DNA of 47,364 bases from CAYJLW01 sp964370965. Lineage in GTDB: Bacteria > Actinomycetota > Acidimicrobiia > UBA2766. Under the pieces are notes generated by a model. It made no database searches. It saw only the letters and a list, made by a program, of their open reading frames with translations, and was not told the DNA's origin. A program made the position numbers and the translations under genes. The DNA lies in contig CAYJLW010000026.1 in NCBI GenBank assembly GCA_964370965.1, positions 1 through 47,364 on the forward strand. Reading direction: 5' to 3'. This document shows, piece by piece, positions 39,527 to 47,364 of this stretch. The first letter of the stretch is position 1. The number at the start of each line of letters is the position of its first letter.

Positions 39527-41446
39527 TCACCCCGGCGGGGACGCGTTCGCGCCCTCGAACTGGCTGTGGAACAACTCCGAGTAGAGACCACCCCGGGCCA
39601 GGAGCTCCTCGTGGGTCCCGCGCTCCACGATGCGGCCGCCGTCGAGCACCGCTATGAGGTCCGCCGCCATGACGGTGGAGAGGCGGTGGGCGATCACGAG
39701 GCTGGAGCGCCCCGTGAGCGCCTGCTCCAGGGCAGCCTGGATGAGCTTCTCGCTCTCGCTGTCGAGGTGCGACGTGGCCTCGTCCAGGATGACGACAGCA
39801 GGGTTCTTCAGGAAGACCCGGCCGATCGCGACCCGCTGCTTCTCCCCCCCGCTGAGCCGGTAGCCCCGCTCCCCTACGACCGTGTCGTACCCGTCGGGCA
39901 GAGACGCGATCATGTCGTGGATGTTCGCCGCCCGGCAGGCTTCCTCGAGCTCTGCCTGGGTGGCGTCGGGCTTCGCGTAGCGGAGGTTCTCGGCGATCGT
40001 CTCGTGGAAGAGGTGCGGGTCCTGTGTCACGACGCCGATCGCCGCCGCCAGGCTGTCGAGGGTCACGTCACGGACGTCGGTGCCGTCGATCGTCACACGA
40101 CCCGACGTGACGTCATAGAGGCGGGGCAGGAGAGCCGCCATGGTCGTCTTGCCCGCCCCGGAGGGACCCACGAGCGCCACCATCTCCCCCGGGGCGATCT
40201 CCACGGAGACGTCGTCGAGGACGAGAGGCGTCTCGCCGTCGCCGTCGCCGTGGCCGGTGCGGGGGCTGGAGCCGTTGCCGAGGGCCGCGCCCGGGTCCTG
40301 CAGCGACAAGAGGGTGGACTCCCCTGCGGGCGGGTAGCGGAAGCTCACACCCTCGTAGGCGACACGGCCCCGGGGCCGCCCCAGCGTCACCGCCCCGGGG
40401 CGGTCCCGGATCGCCAGGGGCAAGTCCATGACCTCGAAGACCCGTTCGAAGCTCACCATCGCCGTGAGGAAGTCCACCCGTGCGGTCGTGAGCATCGTGA
40501 GCGGCGTGTAGAGCTGCGTGAGGTAGAGGCTGAGAGCGACGATGGTCCCCGTCTCCATCGTGCCCCTGATGGCCCGGGTGCCGCCGATCCAGTACACGCC
40601 GGCCGTGGCCACCGCCGCCACGAGGCTCAGGGCGACGAAGAACACCCGCATGTAGACCGCCGAGCGGATCCCGATGTCCCGCACCCGCCCCGCCCGCTCG
40701 GAGAACTCGCCCACTTCGTCCCCGCCCCGACCGAAGAGCTTCACCAGCATGGCGCCGGACACGTTGAACTTCTCCGTCGTGTGCGCGTTCATGGCCGCGT
40801 TGAGGTTCATGGAGTCCCGCGTGATGACCTGCATCCTCCGACCCACACGGCGGGACAGAACCAGGAAGAGGGGCACGACGGCGAGGGCGAGGAGCGTGAT
40901 CTGCCAGGAGAGGGCGAACATCACGACCAGCGTCGTCACGACGCTGATGAGGTTCGAGACGATGCCCCCCAGCGTGCCCGTGAGCGCCTGCTGGGCACCC
41001 ACGACGTCGTTGTTCAAGCGGCTGAGGAGGGCGCCGGTCTGGGTGCGGGTGAAGAACACCACCGGCATGGCCTGCACGTGGTCGAAGAGGGCGACGCGCA
41101 GGTCGAAGATGAGACCCTCCCCGACGACCGCGGACAGGAATCGTTGGCCGAGCGAGAACGCCGCCTGGGCGAGGGCGAGGCCGACGGCCGCGGCGGCGAG
41201 GAGGAGCACGAGTCGGCGGTCGCCCCGGGGGATCGCCGTGTCGATCAGGGAACGGGCGAGGAGCGGGGGGATCACGGCCACGACGGCACCGGCGACGACC
41301 GTGAAGAGGAACCCGAGGAGCTTCGCCCGGTAGGGACGGGCGAGGCGGAGAACGCGCCGCATCGTGCGGCGCTCCAGGCGCTTGCCCCGGACGGCCTCTC
41401 GGTCGCGGCTCAATGACCCCATGAGCATCCAGCCGCCGGGCTGCAT
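39527..41446 (-). CDS. ABC exporter, fused permease-ATPase (type IV, multidrug-like)
   Basis: 639 residues. The N-terminal membrane domain has six segments (about 40-330). The nucleotide-binding domain has Walker A GPSGAGKTTM (about residue 433), ABC signature LSGGEKQRVAIGR, Walker B VVILDEATSHLDSESE and switch IAHRLST. An insertion of about 30 Gly/Ser/Asp-rich residues lies between VSFRYPPAGE and LDDVSVEI just before Walker A. It forms a homodimer or heterodimer that exports lipids or drugs; the substrate is unknown. ATG 41446 has GAGAGG 3 bases upstream; an ATG at 41428 is possible. Confidence 0.9.
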   Translation of the reverse strand: MQPGGWMLMGSLSRDREAVRGKRLERRTMRRVLRLARPYRAKLLGFLFTVVAGAVVAVIPPLLARSLIDTAIPRGDRRLVLLLAAAAVGLALAQAAFSLGQRFLSAVVGEGLIFDLRVALFDHVQAMPVVFFTRTQTGALLSRLNNDVVGAQQALTGTLGGIVSNLISVVTTLVVMFALSWQITLLALAVVPLFLVLSRRVGRRMQVITRDSMNLNAAMNAHTTEKFNVSGAMLVKLFGRGGDEVGEFSERAGRVRDIGIRSAVYMRVFFVALSLVAAVATAGVYWIGGTRAIRGTMETGTIVALSLYLTQLYTPLTMLTTARVDFLTAMVSFERVFEVMDLPLAIRDRPGAVTLGRPRGRVAYEGVSFRYPPAGESTLLSLQDPGAALGNGSSPRTGHGDGDGETPLVLDDVSVEIAPGEMVALVGPSGAGKTTMAALLPRLYDVTSGRVTIDGTDVRDVTLDSLAAAIGVVTQDPHLFHETIAENLRYAKPDATQAELEEACRAANIHDMIASLPDGYDTVVGERGYRLSGGEKQRVAIGRVFLKNPAVVILDEATSHLDSESEKLIQAALEQALTGRSSLVIAHRLSTVMAADLIAVLDGGRIVERGTHEELLARGGLYSELFHSQFEGANASPPG

Positions 41447-41492
41447 CAGCCTCTCACCGCCGATGACCCGGCGACAATGCCCGGCGGGGGGC

Positions 41493-41498
41493 TAGCGT
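41493..41498 (+). promoter_or_regulatory. -10 box of the small membrane protein gene (TAGCGT)
   Basis: TAGCGT lies 8 bases before the ATG at 41507; leaderless type. Confidence 0.4.
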
Positions 41499-41506
41499 TG
41501 CCTGCA

Positions 41507-41743
41507 ATGGAGACACGCGAGATCGCACCCAGGCGCCGCTCCCGGACCCGCCTCGTCGGTGCCGTCATCTCACTCCTCGTCCTCGCCTTCGCCATAGCGC
41601 TCATCTGGACGGTAATCCGCTACGTCTTCGGTTTCGCATTCGGGATCGCCGGCCTCACCCTGAAGGTCTTCGTCGGCCTCGCAGTCCTCGCCCTCGCCCT
41701 CACCGTCGTGGGCTGGCTCCGCGTCAACGTCCTGAAGCGGTAG
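41507..41743 (+). CDS. Small membrane protein, two segments, function unknown
   Basis: 78 residues: a basic N-terminus (TREIAPRRRSRTR) followed by two hydrophobic stretches, GAVISLLVLAFAIALIWTVI and LTLKVFVGLAVLALALTVVG, with a short basic end. No family is recognised. It is divergent from the ABC exporter gene across 60 bases. Confidence 0.6.
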   Translation: METREIAPRRRSRTRLVGAVISLLVLAFAIALIWTVIRYVFGFAFGIAGLTLKVFVGLAVLALALTVVGWLRVNVLKR

Positions 41744-41793
41744 GCCCCCGCCGGCACGCGGAGGAGCGCCGGCTGCGGGGCAATGTCAGAGAG

Positions 41794-42930
41794 TCACACC
41801 GAGCGGAACCAGGCGTCCAGTGAGACCACGACCCTGACCGGGTCGACGTCGACGGACTCGATGCCGAGCAGCCATGTGCCGTCAGCGCCCAACGGCAGGG
41901 GGAGGGTGAACCGGGCGTCGACCACGAGCTGCCCCGCGAGGCTGCGGATCAGGACCCGTCGCAACGGTGCCGCCAACCAGCCCAGGAAGCCGGGGACGGC
42001 CACAGCGGCGTCCTCGACGGCGAAGGTGAGGCGGTCGCCCGCGACCCGGGGGGCGAGACGGACGTGGAGGCGGGGCACCAAGACGGGGAGCCGCCGCCAC
42101 TGCGCCGAGAACCGCACGTCCACGGCCCCCGCCACGAAGGCGAACTCCGGCGAGGCGAGCACGACGGCGTCCTCGCGCCACAGGGAGTCCACCCAGACGT
42201 CCAGCAGGCCCGGGACCGCTCCCGCGGTGACGTCCACACGAACGGCGGGCAGGTTCGCCTCGCCGAGACCGTCGGGCACCGTCTCCGCACCGCCGCCGGG
42301 GCGAACCAGAAGGGCCCCGTCGAGCACGGAGACGGCCGCAGGACCGGCCGGAGCCCCGAGGAGACGCAACCACTCGCCGAGGAGGGGGTCGAGGGCCGCT
42401 TCGGCCTCACCGACACCCCGCACGGCGACCTGGATGGCCTCTTGGCTGATGCGGTCGAGGAGCCGCCTGCCGACGGGGCCGATGAGATCGGACGTCACCC
42501 GCCCGGGCAGGTACGACGTCTCGAGCACCGTGACCCTGACGTCGTCGACACGGGCCGAGGCGAAGTCCGCCCCCACCACCGGCGGGCCGGTCTGGGCGAG
42601 ACGGACCGAGGGCGTGACCCCGAGCGTGAAGGAGACGTCCAGCGCCTGGGTCACGCGCCCCAGGGCCGCCTCCCAGATGACGGCGCCGCGCATCCCCACG
42701 TCGACGAGACCCCGGCCTCCGGAGCCTGCCAGGAGCCGGATGTGGGCGTCGACTATCTCGAGATGCAGGGATGCGCCCAGGACACCAAGGGTCGACACCT
42801 CGGCGCTGCGCTCGATGACACGGGGGAAGGCCCCGGACGCCCGGGCTTCGTCGAGGAGGCCGTTGAGGAAGTGCTCGGCGACCACCACGCTCACGGGGAC
42901 GGGGGGCGCGACGGCGCTCTCGGACATCAC
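41794..42930 (-). CDS. Conserved-looking protein of unknown function, possibly lipid-binding
   Basis: 378 residues, no signal peptide and no membrane segment. Two similar halves appear: long alternating strands with SVRLAQTGPPVVGADFASARVDD-type and RLHVRLAPRVAGDRLTFAVED-type patterns, each followed by a helix ending in Arg residues (PVGRRLLDRISQ; APLRRVLIRSL). This recalls the beta-barrel repeats of DUF2993/LmeA or TULIP lipid-binding proteins, which is only a suggestion. Start GTG at 42930 is 6 bases after TAGGTT; ATG 42927 is next. Confidence 0.62.
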   Translation of the reverse strand: MMSESAVAPPVPVSVVVAEHFLNGLLDEARASGAFPRVIERSAEVSTLGVLGASLHLEIVDAHIRLLAGSGGRGLVDVGMRGAVIWEAALGRVTQALDVSFTLGVTPSVRLAQTGPPVVGADFASARVDDVRVTVLETSYLPGRVTSDLIGPVGRRLLDRISQEAIQVAVRGVGEAEAALDPLLGEWLRLLGAPAGPAAVSVLDGALLVRPGGGAETVPDGLGEANLPAVRVDVTAGAVPGLLDVWVDSLWREDAVVLASPEFAFVAGAVDVRFSAQWRRLPVLVPRLHVRLAPRVAGDRLTFAVEDAAVAVPGFLGWLAAPLRRVLIRSLAGQLVVDARFTLPLPLGADGTWLLGIESVDVDPVRVVVSLDAWFRSV

Positions 42931-42936
42931 TGCAGG

Positions 42937-42942
42937 AACCTA
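42937..42942 (-). promoter_or_regulatory. -10 box before the possible lipid-binding protein gene
   Basis: TAGGTT lies 6 bases before GTG 42930; leaderless type. Confidence 0.45.
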
Positions 42943-43037
42943 CCCGTCCGCGCGACCTCAGCACCCCCGTGCTGATGGCGCAGCCGGCCTTCCCGGGGAC
43001 CATGGCGGGAGCACATTCGATCGGAGGGCCGGAGACG

Positions 43038-44078
43038 ATGGGTTCGGGGACACGACGACTCCTTCTGGTGGGCGCCGCCGCCATGGCACTGCTGCTCGCC
43101 GCCTGCACCAGCGGCAGCACCGAGCGCACCGCTGGCAAGACTGCCTCCACACCCGAGAGCGACGCCGCAGAGGCCACCGACGACAACGGGGGACTGCCCG
43201 ACACCACACTGCCCGACGACGCCTGCGGCCTCATGAGCCAAGACGACATGGCCGATCTCGCCACCGGCACGCCGGCCCAGGCGCGCCCGGTCGATCCCAG
43301 CGGGAAGGTGTCCTTCGGGGGCGCCGTGAACATGTTCGGCAAGGAGATCGGCTGCACCTGGAGCCTGGAGAACCCGGCCGCTGCCGTGAGCCTCACCGTG
43401 GGCGAGGCGCCGGGACACAACAAGAGCGAGACCAAACAGCTCGCCGACACCGTCTACGAGAAGCTCGAGGAGCGCTACGGCCCCAAGACCAACGAGTCGA
43501 ACGAGCAGTCCGACGTGAAGGGCGTCGGGGACCGCGCCTTCGTGACGGTCGACAGGTCCGGCGGCTCGGAGGAGATCGTGGCGGCGAACCAGGGCTCTGT
43601 CACCGTCCTGATCACGGTGAGCCCCGCCTCCGGGAAGTCCCCTGAGGACGTCGCCAGGACGGCGGCCGCCGTCCTGGCGCAGGTCGCTCCCGCCGCCTCG
43701 GAGAACGCCGCCACCACCACCACGACGAAGCCTGTCTCCTTGTCCCCGGACGAGCGTTCGGCGAAGGGCTCGCTCACGATCAGCGGATCGTCACAGGACT
43801 GGCTCGACACAGTGTGGGAGTGGAAGCCTGGTCAGGCGATCGACCGCTGCAACGAGCTCACGCTCAGCAACGCGGAGGGCGACTTCGGCTTCTTCCGGGT
43901 GGATGACGGCGGGAAGGTGACCTTCGGATCCGGGCGCATCCCGGACTACCTCACGGGCACCGGGGGCAAGATCAGCGGCGTCAGCACCCAGAAGGTCACG
44001 ATCAGCTTCGACGGGGAGGCGGCCAACGGCCAGGTGACCGCGCACTTGAAGGGCAAGTTCGAGATCCGCTGCCCGTAG
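43038..44078 (+). CDS. Secreted lipoprotein, function unknown
   Basis: 346 residues. The N-terminus MGSGTRRLLLVGAAAMALLL ends in the lipobox LAAC (Cys about 23), so it should be lipid-anchored on the outer face of the membrane. A Thr/Ser/Asp-rich linker precedes a domain like the DUF3558 lipoproteins (DACGLMSQDDMADLATG, FGKEIGCTWSLENP), then a TTTTTKPV linker and a beta-rich C-terminal domain ending CP. GGAG lies 3 bases, and GGAGGG 9 bases, before the ATG. The frame is open further upstream but without similarity. Confidence 0.78.
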   Translation: MGSGTRRLLLVGAAAMALLLAACTSGSTERTAGKTASTPESDAAEATDDNGGLPDTTLPDDACGLMSQDDMADLATGTPAQARPVDPSGKVSFGGAVNMFGKEIGCTWSLENPAAAVSLTVGEAPGHNKSETKQLADTVYEKLEERYGPKTNESNEQSDVKGVGDRAFVTVDRSGGSEEIVAANQGSVTVLITVSPASGKSPEDVARTAAAVLAQVAPAASENAATTTTTKPVSLSPDERSAKGSLTISGSSQDWLDTVWEWKPGQAIDRCNELTLSNAEGDFGFFRVDDGGKVTFGSGRIPDYLTGTGGKISGVSTQKVTISFDGEAANGQVTAHLKGKFEIRCP

Positions 44079-44085
44079 ACAGGGC

Positions 44086-44160
44086 CGGCGTCCGAGCGGC
44101 TCCCTGCATGCCGCGGGACGCCGTGGTCCCGGTGCACCAGGACCACGGCGTCCGAGCGGC
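44086..44160. repeat. 15-base direct repeat flanking the hairpin
   Basis: CGGCGTCCGAGCGGC occurs at 44086-44100 and 44146-44160, exactly 60 bases apart, with a 13-bp hairpin between and overlapping the second copy. It may result from a local duplication. Confidence 0.6.
44117..44152. terminator. Hairpin between convergent genes
   Basis: Arms GACGCCGTGGTCC and GGACCACGGCGTC form a perfect 13-bp stem around a 10-base loop holding GGTGCACC. It lies between the lipoprotein gene and the 68-residue protein gene, which converge. Confidence 0.65.
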
Positions 44161-44165
44161 CCCGC

Positions 44166-44372
44166 CTACGTGCATCCCCCGCCGGGCAGGCCGCCCGTGC
44201 GGTCCCCGAGGCGGTCGAGCTTGGCGGCGGCGATGTCCAGGAGGCCCCCGACCGCCTCGGGTTCGATCTCCAGGGCGGCGGCGATCATGGTGTCGTCCGC
44301 CCCGGCGTCCTGGAGCCTCAGGGCCACGGCGTACGCCGTGGGGAGTTCCCGGATCGCTTCCACTCGGTCCAT
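44166..44372 (-). CDS. Small helix-turn-helix-like protein
   Basis: 68 residues. AIRELPTAYAVALRLQDAGADDTMIAAALEIEPEAVGGLLDIAAAKL recalls sigma-70 region 4 (sparing the sigma-2 part), where the second helix pair would bind DNA. Too short for a sigma factor; it may be an anti-sigma-like or accessory protein. ATG stands 6 bases after TAACGT. It is divergent from the LuxR-type regulator gene across 112 bases. Confidence 0.55.
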   Translation of the reverse strand: MDRVEAIRELPTAYAVALRLQDAGADDTMIAAALEIEPEAVGGLLDIAAAKLDRLGDRTGGLPGGGCT

Positions 44373-44378
44373 CTCGTC

Positions 44379-44384
44379 ACGTTA
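44379..44384 (-). promoter_or_regulatory. -10 box of the small HTH-like gene (TAACGT)
   Basis: TAACGT lies 6 bases before the ATG at 44372; leaderless type. Confidence 0.5.
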
Positions 44385-44440
44385 GGCGAGCCGTTCCGGG
44401 CCCGCCTCCGCAGGGGGGTGCCGAGAACCACGTGCCGTCA

Positions 44441-44484
44441 CGGGCGGGCGGGCGGGCGGGCACCGGGGGGGATAGCCTGCCGTC
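44441..44484 (+). promoter_or_regulatory. LuxR-type regulator promoter with G-quadruplex motif
   Basis: TAGCCT (44473-44478) ends 6 bases before the ATG. Upstream, five GGG tracts with single-C loops (44442-44460), then a run of seven G (44465-44471), form a textbook parallel G-quadruplex motif that replaces the expected -35 (about 44450-44455). Confidence 0.55.
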
Positions 44485-47136
44485 ATGGGCGTAACCTGGC
44501 CGCTCACCGGGCGCGACGAGGAGCTGGGGCGCACCGTCGCCTCCCTCAGAGAGGGTCGCGGCGTGATCCTCGCCGGCGCCAGCGGCGTGGGCAAGACCCG
44601 GCTCTGGCAGGAGGCCGCCGACCTCGCCGCCGCCAGGGAGGGCTCCCTCGTCGTGCGCGCCGTGGGAACGGGCGCGGCGGCGTCGATCCCCTTCGGAGCC
44701 CTCGCCGGCATGCTCCCTGCGCCCCCCGACCCCGGCTCGCCGCTCGACGAGTTGCTCGGGCGCCTCACCCGGCTTCGCGGGCTGGCCGGGGAACACCATG
44801 TCGTCCTGGCCGTCGACGACGCCCACCTGCTCGACGACGCCTCCGCCGCCTTCCTGCGCCACGTCGCCGGCGAAGGCCTGGCAGCACTCCTGCTCACGGC
44901 CCGCAGCGGGGAACCGGCACCGGAGCCTGTCGTGGGCCTGTGGAAGGACGGTGTCGTCGACCGCATGGAGCTCCAGCCCCTGTCCCGGAGCGAGTGCGAC
45001 ACCCTCGCGGCGACGGCGCTCGGCGGTACGGTCGACGGCCGCACTCTCGCCTGGCTGTGGGAAGCCACCGACGGCAACGCCCTCTTCCTGCGGGAGATGA
45101 TCACAGCCGGCGTCGAGACCGCAGCCCTCACCCACGACGGCCTCGTGTGGCGCTGGCGGGGGCGCCCCCGCTCCACACCCCGCCTCGCCGACGTCCTGCG
45201 GGACAAGATCGCCCGCCTCGACGCGTGTGCCCGGGAGGCCGCCGAGATCACCGCTTTGGGGCAGCCCCTCTCCCTCGGCATCCTCGTCGACCTCACGTCA
45301 GCGGAGGCGGTGGCGGCCGCCGAGGAGCACGGCCTCGTGCGCACCGAGCGCGACGGACGCCGTCTCGTCGCCCGCGGCGGGCACCCCCTGCACGGCGCCC
45401 TCCTGCTGGAGACCGCGCCGCCCACACGGATCCGGACGTCCCTCCTGCGTTTGGTCGAGGCCGTCGAGCGCCGGGGCGGCCGTCGCGAGGGCGACACGAT
45501 CCAACTCGGTCTCTGGCTCCTCGAGGCGGGCGACGCCTCCCGGCCCGACGTCCTCACCCGGGCCGCCGAACGGGCCCGCGCCGGGAGCCATCCCCACCTC
45601 GCCGAACGACTCGCCCGGGCGGCGATCGCGGCCGGGGCCGGTTTCGAGGCACGTGTGGTGCTGCGGCGCGTGCTCGGGGTCGTGGGCAAGTACGACGAGG
45701 CCGAGGATGTCCTGCCGGCGACGGAATGGGCCTCCACGGGCGGCGCCCTCGCTTCGGTCGCCATGTCCCGCGCCGACGCCTTCCTCGTGGGCTTCGGAGC
45801 CGCCCCTGAGGTCGAGGAGGCGCTGGGCGCGGCGGCCGCGGCCGTGCACGACCCTGACGCCGCCGACGAGCTCGCCACCATGGCTCTCGTGGTACGCCTC
45901 TTCGGGGGCGAGGACCCCGCCGCCGTCGTGGCAGCCGCGGAGGCCATGTTCGCCCGGGAGCGCCTCGGCCCCGTCGCCTTCGTGCGGGCGTCCCTCGCCG
46001 CCGTCCCCGCCCTGGCTGTCGCAGGGCGCCCCCTCGACGCCCTGGCGGTGGCCGAGCGGGCCGGCACCGTGCTGAGCGGCCTCCGGGACGCCCTGCCCTT
46101 CGGCGACCTGCAGTTGGGGGCGGGCCGCATCCTCGCCCTCCTCCTGTCGGGGCGTTTCGCGGACGCCGGCGCTCTTTGCGCTGCCCACTACGACGCTGCC
46201 GTGGAGCGCCGCCAGGACTTCGCCCGCGCCGCCTGGGCCACACAGGCGGGCCAGGTCGAGATGTGGCGGGGACACCCCCTCACGGCGGCACTGCGTCTCC
46301 GGGAGGGGCTCGCCCTGATGCGCGCCGTGGACGTCGTGGGCGCCCGGACGGTGTGCCGGGCTGCGCTCGCCGCCGCCCTGGCCTGGAGCGGCAACACCGG
46401 GGACGCCCAGGCGCTCCTCGACGGCCTCGACAGCGCCCGGAGCCCGGAGCTGCGCCTCTTCGAGCCTTTCGTGAGCATGGACCAGGCGCTCGCCGCGCTC
46501 TGCGCCGGCCACGTCTCCGCGGCCGAGGAACATGCCGCGGCAGCCGCAGCCATGGCCGCCGCGAGGGGACAGCTCGGCCTCGAGGCCCTCGCCCTGCACC
46601 TCGGTGCGCGCATCCGGCCCTCTGAAGGGGCTGCCGCGCGACTCGCGGCGATCTCAGGTGCGTCCGGGGACGCCGCAGGCGAGCTCCTGCCCCTCGTCGC
46701 CCGCCACGCCCGCGCTCTCGTCTCGGGCGCCGCTGCCGAACTGGAGGCGGTGGCGGCCGAGTTCGCCGCGCTGGGGGCACCAGCGGTCGCCGCGGAGGCG
46801 TTCCACCAGGCCGCCCTCGCCCACCGTCACGCAGCGGTGGCGGCGGGGGCACACCGTTGCCTGGCCGCCGCGGGCACGCTGGCGGCCCGCTGCGAGGCTC
46901 CGCCCCCGCTGCCCCTGGAACGGGCCTCGCTGCCAGATCTCACCCGCCGGGAGCAGGAGGTCGCCCGCCTCGCCGCCCAGGGCTTCACCAACCGCGAGGT
47001 CGCCGAGCGCCTGTACGTGTCCGTGCGCACCGTCCACACGCACCTGCAGTCCGCCTACGCGAAGCTCGACGTGCACGACCGCGAGGGCCTCCGCGAGGTC
47101 CTCCCCCTCTCCGGGGGCAACGCCGCCAACCTGTAG
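44485..47136 (+). CDS. LuxR family regulator with AAA ATPase (LAL type)
   Basis: 883 residues. The N-terminal ATPase has Walker A LAGASGVGKTRLW (about 28-40) and Walker B VVLAVDDAHLLDD near 110. A long helical, TPR-like middle follows. The C-terminal LuxR helix-turn-helix is LTRREQEVARLAAQGFTNREVAERLYVSVRTVHTHLQSA (about 815-855). Such MalT-like regulators activate catabolic or antibiotic genes upon ligand and ATP binding. The ATG lacks a Shine-Dalgarno site and is probably leaderless. Its targets cannot be told from the window. Confidence 0.9.
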   Translation: MGVTWPLTGRDEELGRTVASLREGRGVILAGASGVGKTRLWQEAADLAAAREGSLVVRAVGTGAAASIPFGALAGMLPAPPDPGSPLDELLGRLTRLRGLAGEHHVVLAVDDAHLLDDASAAFLRHVAGEGLAALLLTARSGEPAPEPVVGLWKDGVVDRMELQPLSRSECDTLAATALGGTVDGRTLAWLWEATDGNALFLREMITAGVETAALTHDGLVWRWRGRPRSTPRLADVLRDKIARLDACAREAAEITALGQPLSLGILVDLTSAEAVAAAEEHGLVRTERDGRRLVARGGHPLHGALLLETAPPTRIRTSLLRLVEAVERRGGRREGDTIQLGLWLLEAGDASRPDVLTRAAERARAGSHPHLAERLARAAIAAGAGFEARVVLRRVLGVVGKYDEAEDVLPATEWASTGGALASVAMSRADAFLVGFGAAPEVEEALGAAAAAVHDPDAADELATMALVVRLFGGEDPAAVVAAAEAMFARERLGPVAFVRASLAAVPALAVAGRPLDALAVAERAGTVLSGLRDALPFGDLQLGAGRILALLLSGRFADAGALCAAHYDAAVERRQDFARAAWATQAGQVEMWRGHPLTAALRLREGLALMRAVDVVGARTVCRAALAAALAWSGNTGDAQALLDGLDSARSPELRLFEPFVSMDQALAALCAGHVSAAEEHAAAAAAMAAARGQLGLEALALHLGARIRPSEGAAARLAAISGASGDAAGELLPLVARHARALVSGAAAELEAVAAEFAALGAPAVAAEAFHQAALAHRHAAVAAGAHRCLAAAGTLAARCEAPPPLPLERASLPDLTRREQEVARLAAQGFTNREVAERLYVSVRTVHTHLQSAYAKLDVHDREGLREVLPLSGGNAANL

Positions 47137-47168
47137 CCGGCCCCACCGTCCCCGCCACCCCACCCCCC

Positions 47169-47224
47169 GGACCACCCCGAACTGATGCCGAACCCCCGGA
47201 ATCCCGCCACAACAGCTTCACTTT
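47169..47224. repeat. Intergenic repeat, copy 2
   Basis: Starts GGACCAC, contains TGATGCCGAACCCCCGGAAT and ends in CACAACAGCTTCACTT. It differs from copy 3 at few positions (for example CCCGCC against ACCGGC), which breaks the inner stem. It lies 32 bases after the LuxR-type regulator stop. Confidence 0.75.
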
Positions 47225-47276
47225 GCCCACGCCCCCGATGCCGCCGCCTCGCCGCCTCGCCGCTCCGCCCCGCGCC

Positions 47277-47332
47277 CGGACCACGCCAAAGTGATGCCGA
47301 ACCCCCGGAATACCGGCACAACAGCTTCACTT
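47277..47332. repeat. Intergenic repeat, copy 3
   Basis: Starts GGACCAC, contains TGATGCCGAACCCCCGGAAT, then ACCGGCACAACAGCTTCACT. The ends AAGTGA and TCACTT form an inverted repeat. It begins exactly 108 bases after the start of copy 2. The rest of the window end (47333-47364) shows nothing recognisable. Confidence 0.75.
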
Positions 47333-47364
47333 CACCGCCGCCCCGGAAGCCGCAGGGCCCGGGA

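Noticed and set aside
44441..44471. Poly-(CGGG) tract as a sequencing artefact
   Set aside because: Unlike the poly-C tracts at the N gap, it is a regular unit with unique flanks and no break, so I treat it as real, while noting the exact repeat number may be uncertain.
46985..47330. Minus-strand peptides similar to one another across the repeat copies (KLLCRYSGGSASL-type)
   Set aside because: The similarity reflects the shared DNA repeat. Differences between copies change residues and there are no start signals, so it is not a protein family.
47169..47332. CRISPR array at the right end
   Set aside because: Only two copies lie here with a 53-base spacing, a third is 40 kb away, copies are not identical and no cas genes are present.

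Overview
The window is about 70 percent G+C and carries roughly 40 protein genes and six tRNA genes. An actinobacterial origin is suggested by the gene families (F420-type LLM oxidoreductase, LuxR-family large ATPase, DUF6206, DUF6285 next to an APH-type phosphotransferase, MshB-like deacetylase), by the tig-clpP-clpX cluster next to tRNA genes, by tRNAs that mostly lack an encoded CCA, and by TANNNT -10 boxes placed 5 to 8 bases before start codons. Acidimicrobiia or a neighbouring class is my best guess, by inference only. A run of ten N flanked by long poly-C tracts at 28359-28433 shows a draft, probably metagenome-derived, assembly.

Layout. 191-6628 (minus): trigger factor, ClpP and ClpX (protein folding and degradation), then a secreted protein of unknown role and folC. 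6747-8931: tRNA-Pro, tRNA-Gly and tRNA-Arg, with a DUF952-TrmO fusion gene whose ATG shares its A with the CCA end of tRNA-Gly, a DUF4234 membrane protein and a DUF488 protein. 8939-15665 (minus): a methyltransferase, then two tight gene groups: DUF7064/7065 - phosphotransferase - DUF6285 - LLM oxidoreductase, with 4-base overlaps throughout, followed by ferredoxin - class III aminotransferase - DUF6206. 15693-19939: a TetR regulator overlapping a large cyclase-ATPase-TPR signalling protein. 20160-22233: a small membrane protein, tRNA-His, a glycine-rich RNA-binding protein overlapping a methyltransferase, tRNA-Lys and tRNA-Leu. 22296-30714 (minus): a membrane GGDEF-EAL protein with a structured leader, an alpha-oxoamine synthase, and a 1.5 kilo-residue BcrA/BadF-type acyl-CoA dehydratase activase broken by the assembly gap. 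30898-35416 (minus): two small membrane proteins, NYN and DUF2207 proteins, DUF3237 and a GNAT acetyltransferase. 35488-39354 (plus): PIG-L deacetylase, copper P-type ATPase and a MazF-type toxin-antitoxin pair. 39527-47136: ABC exporter, small membrane protein, a possible lipid-binding protein, a lipoprotein, a small helix-turn-helix-like protein and a LuxR-family ATPase regulator.

The most unusual signals are the tRNA-Gly/start-codon sharing, an approximately 55-base intergenic repeat present three times (one copy between tRNA genes, two at the right end), a predominance of leaderless-type starts, a folded leader ahead of the c-di-GMP gene, a perfect G-quadruplex motif over the -35 region of the LuxR-type regulator, and perfect GC-rich inverted repeats that contain stop codons. 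No stretch over 300 bases lacks a gene.
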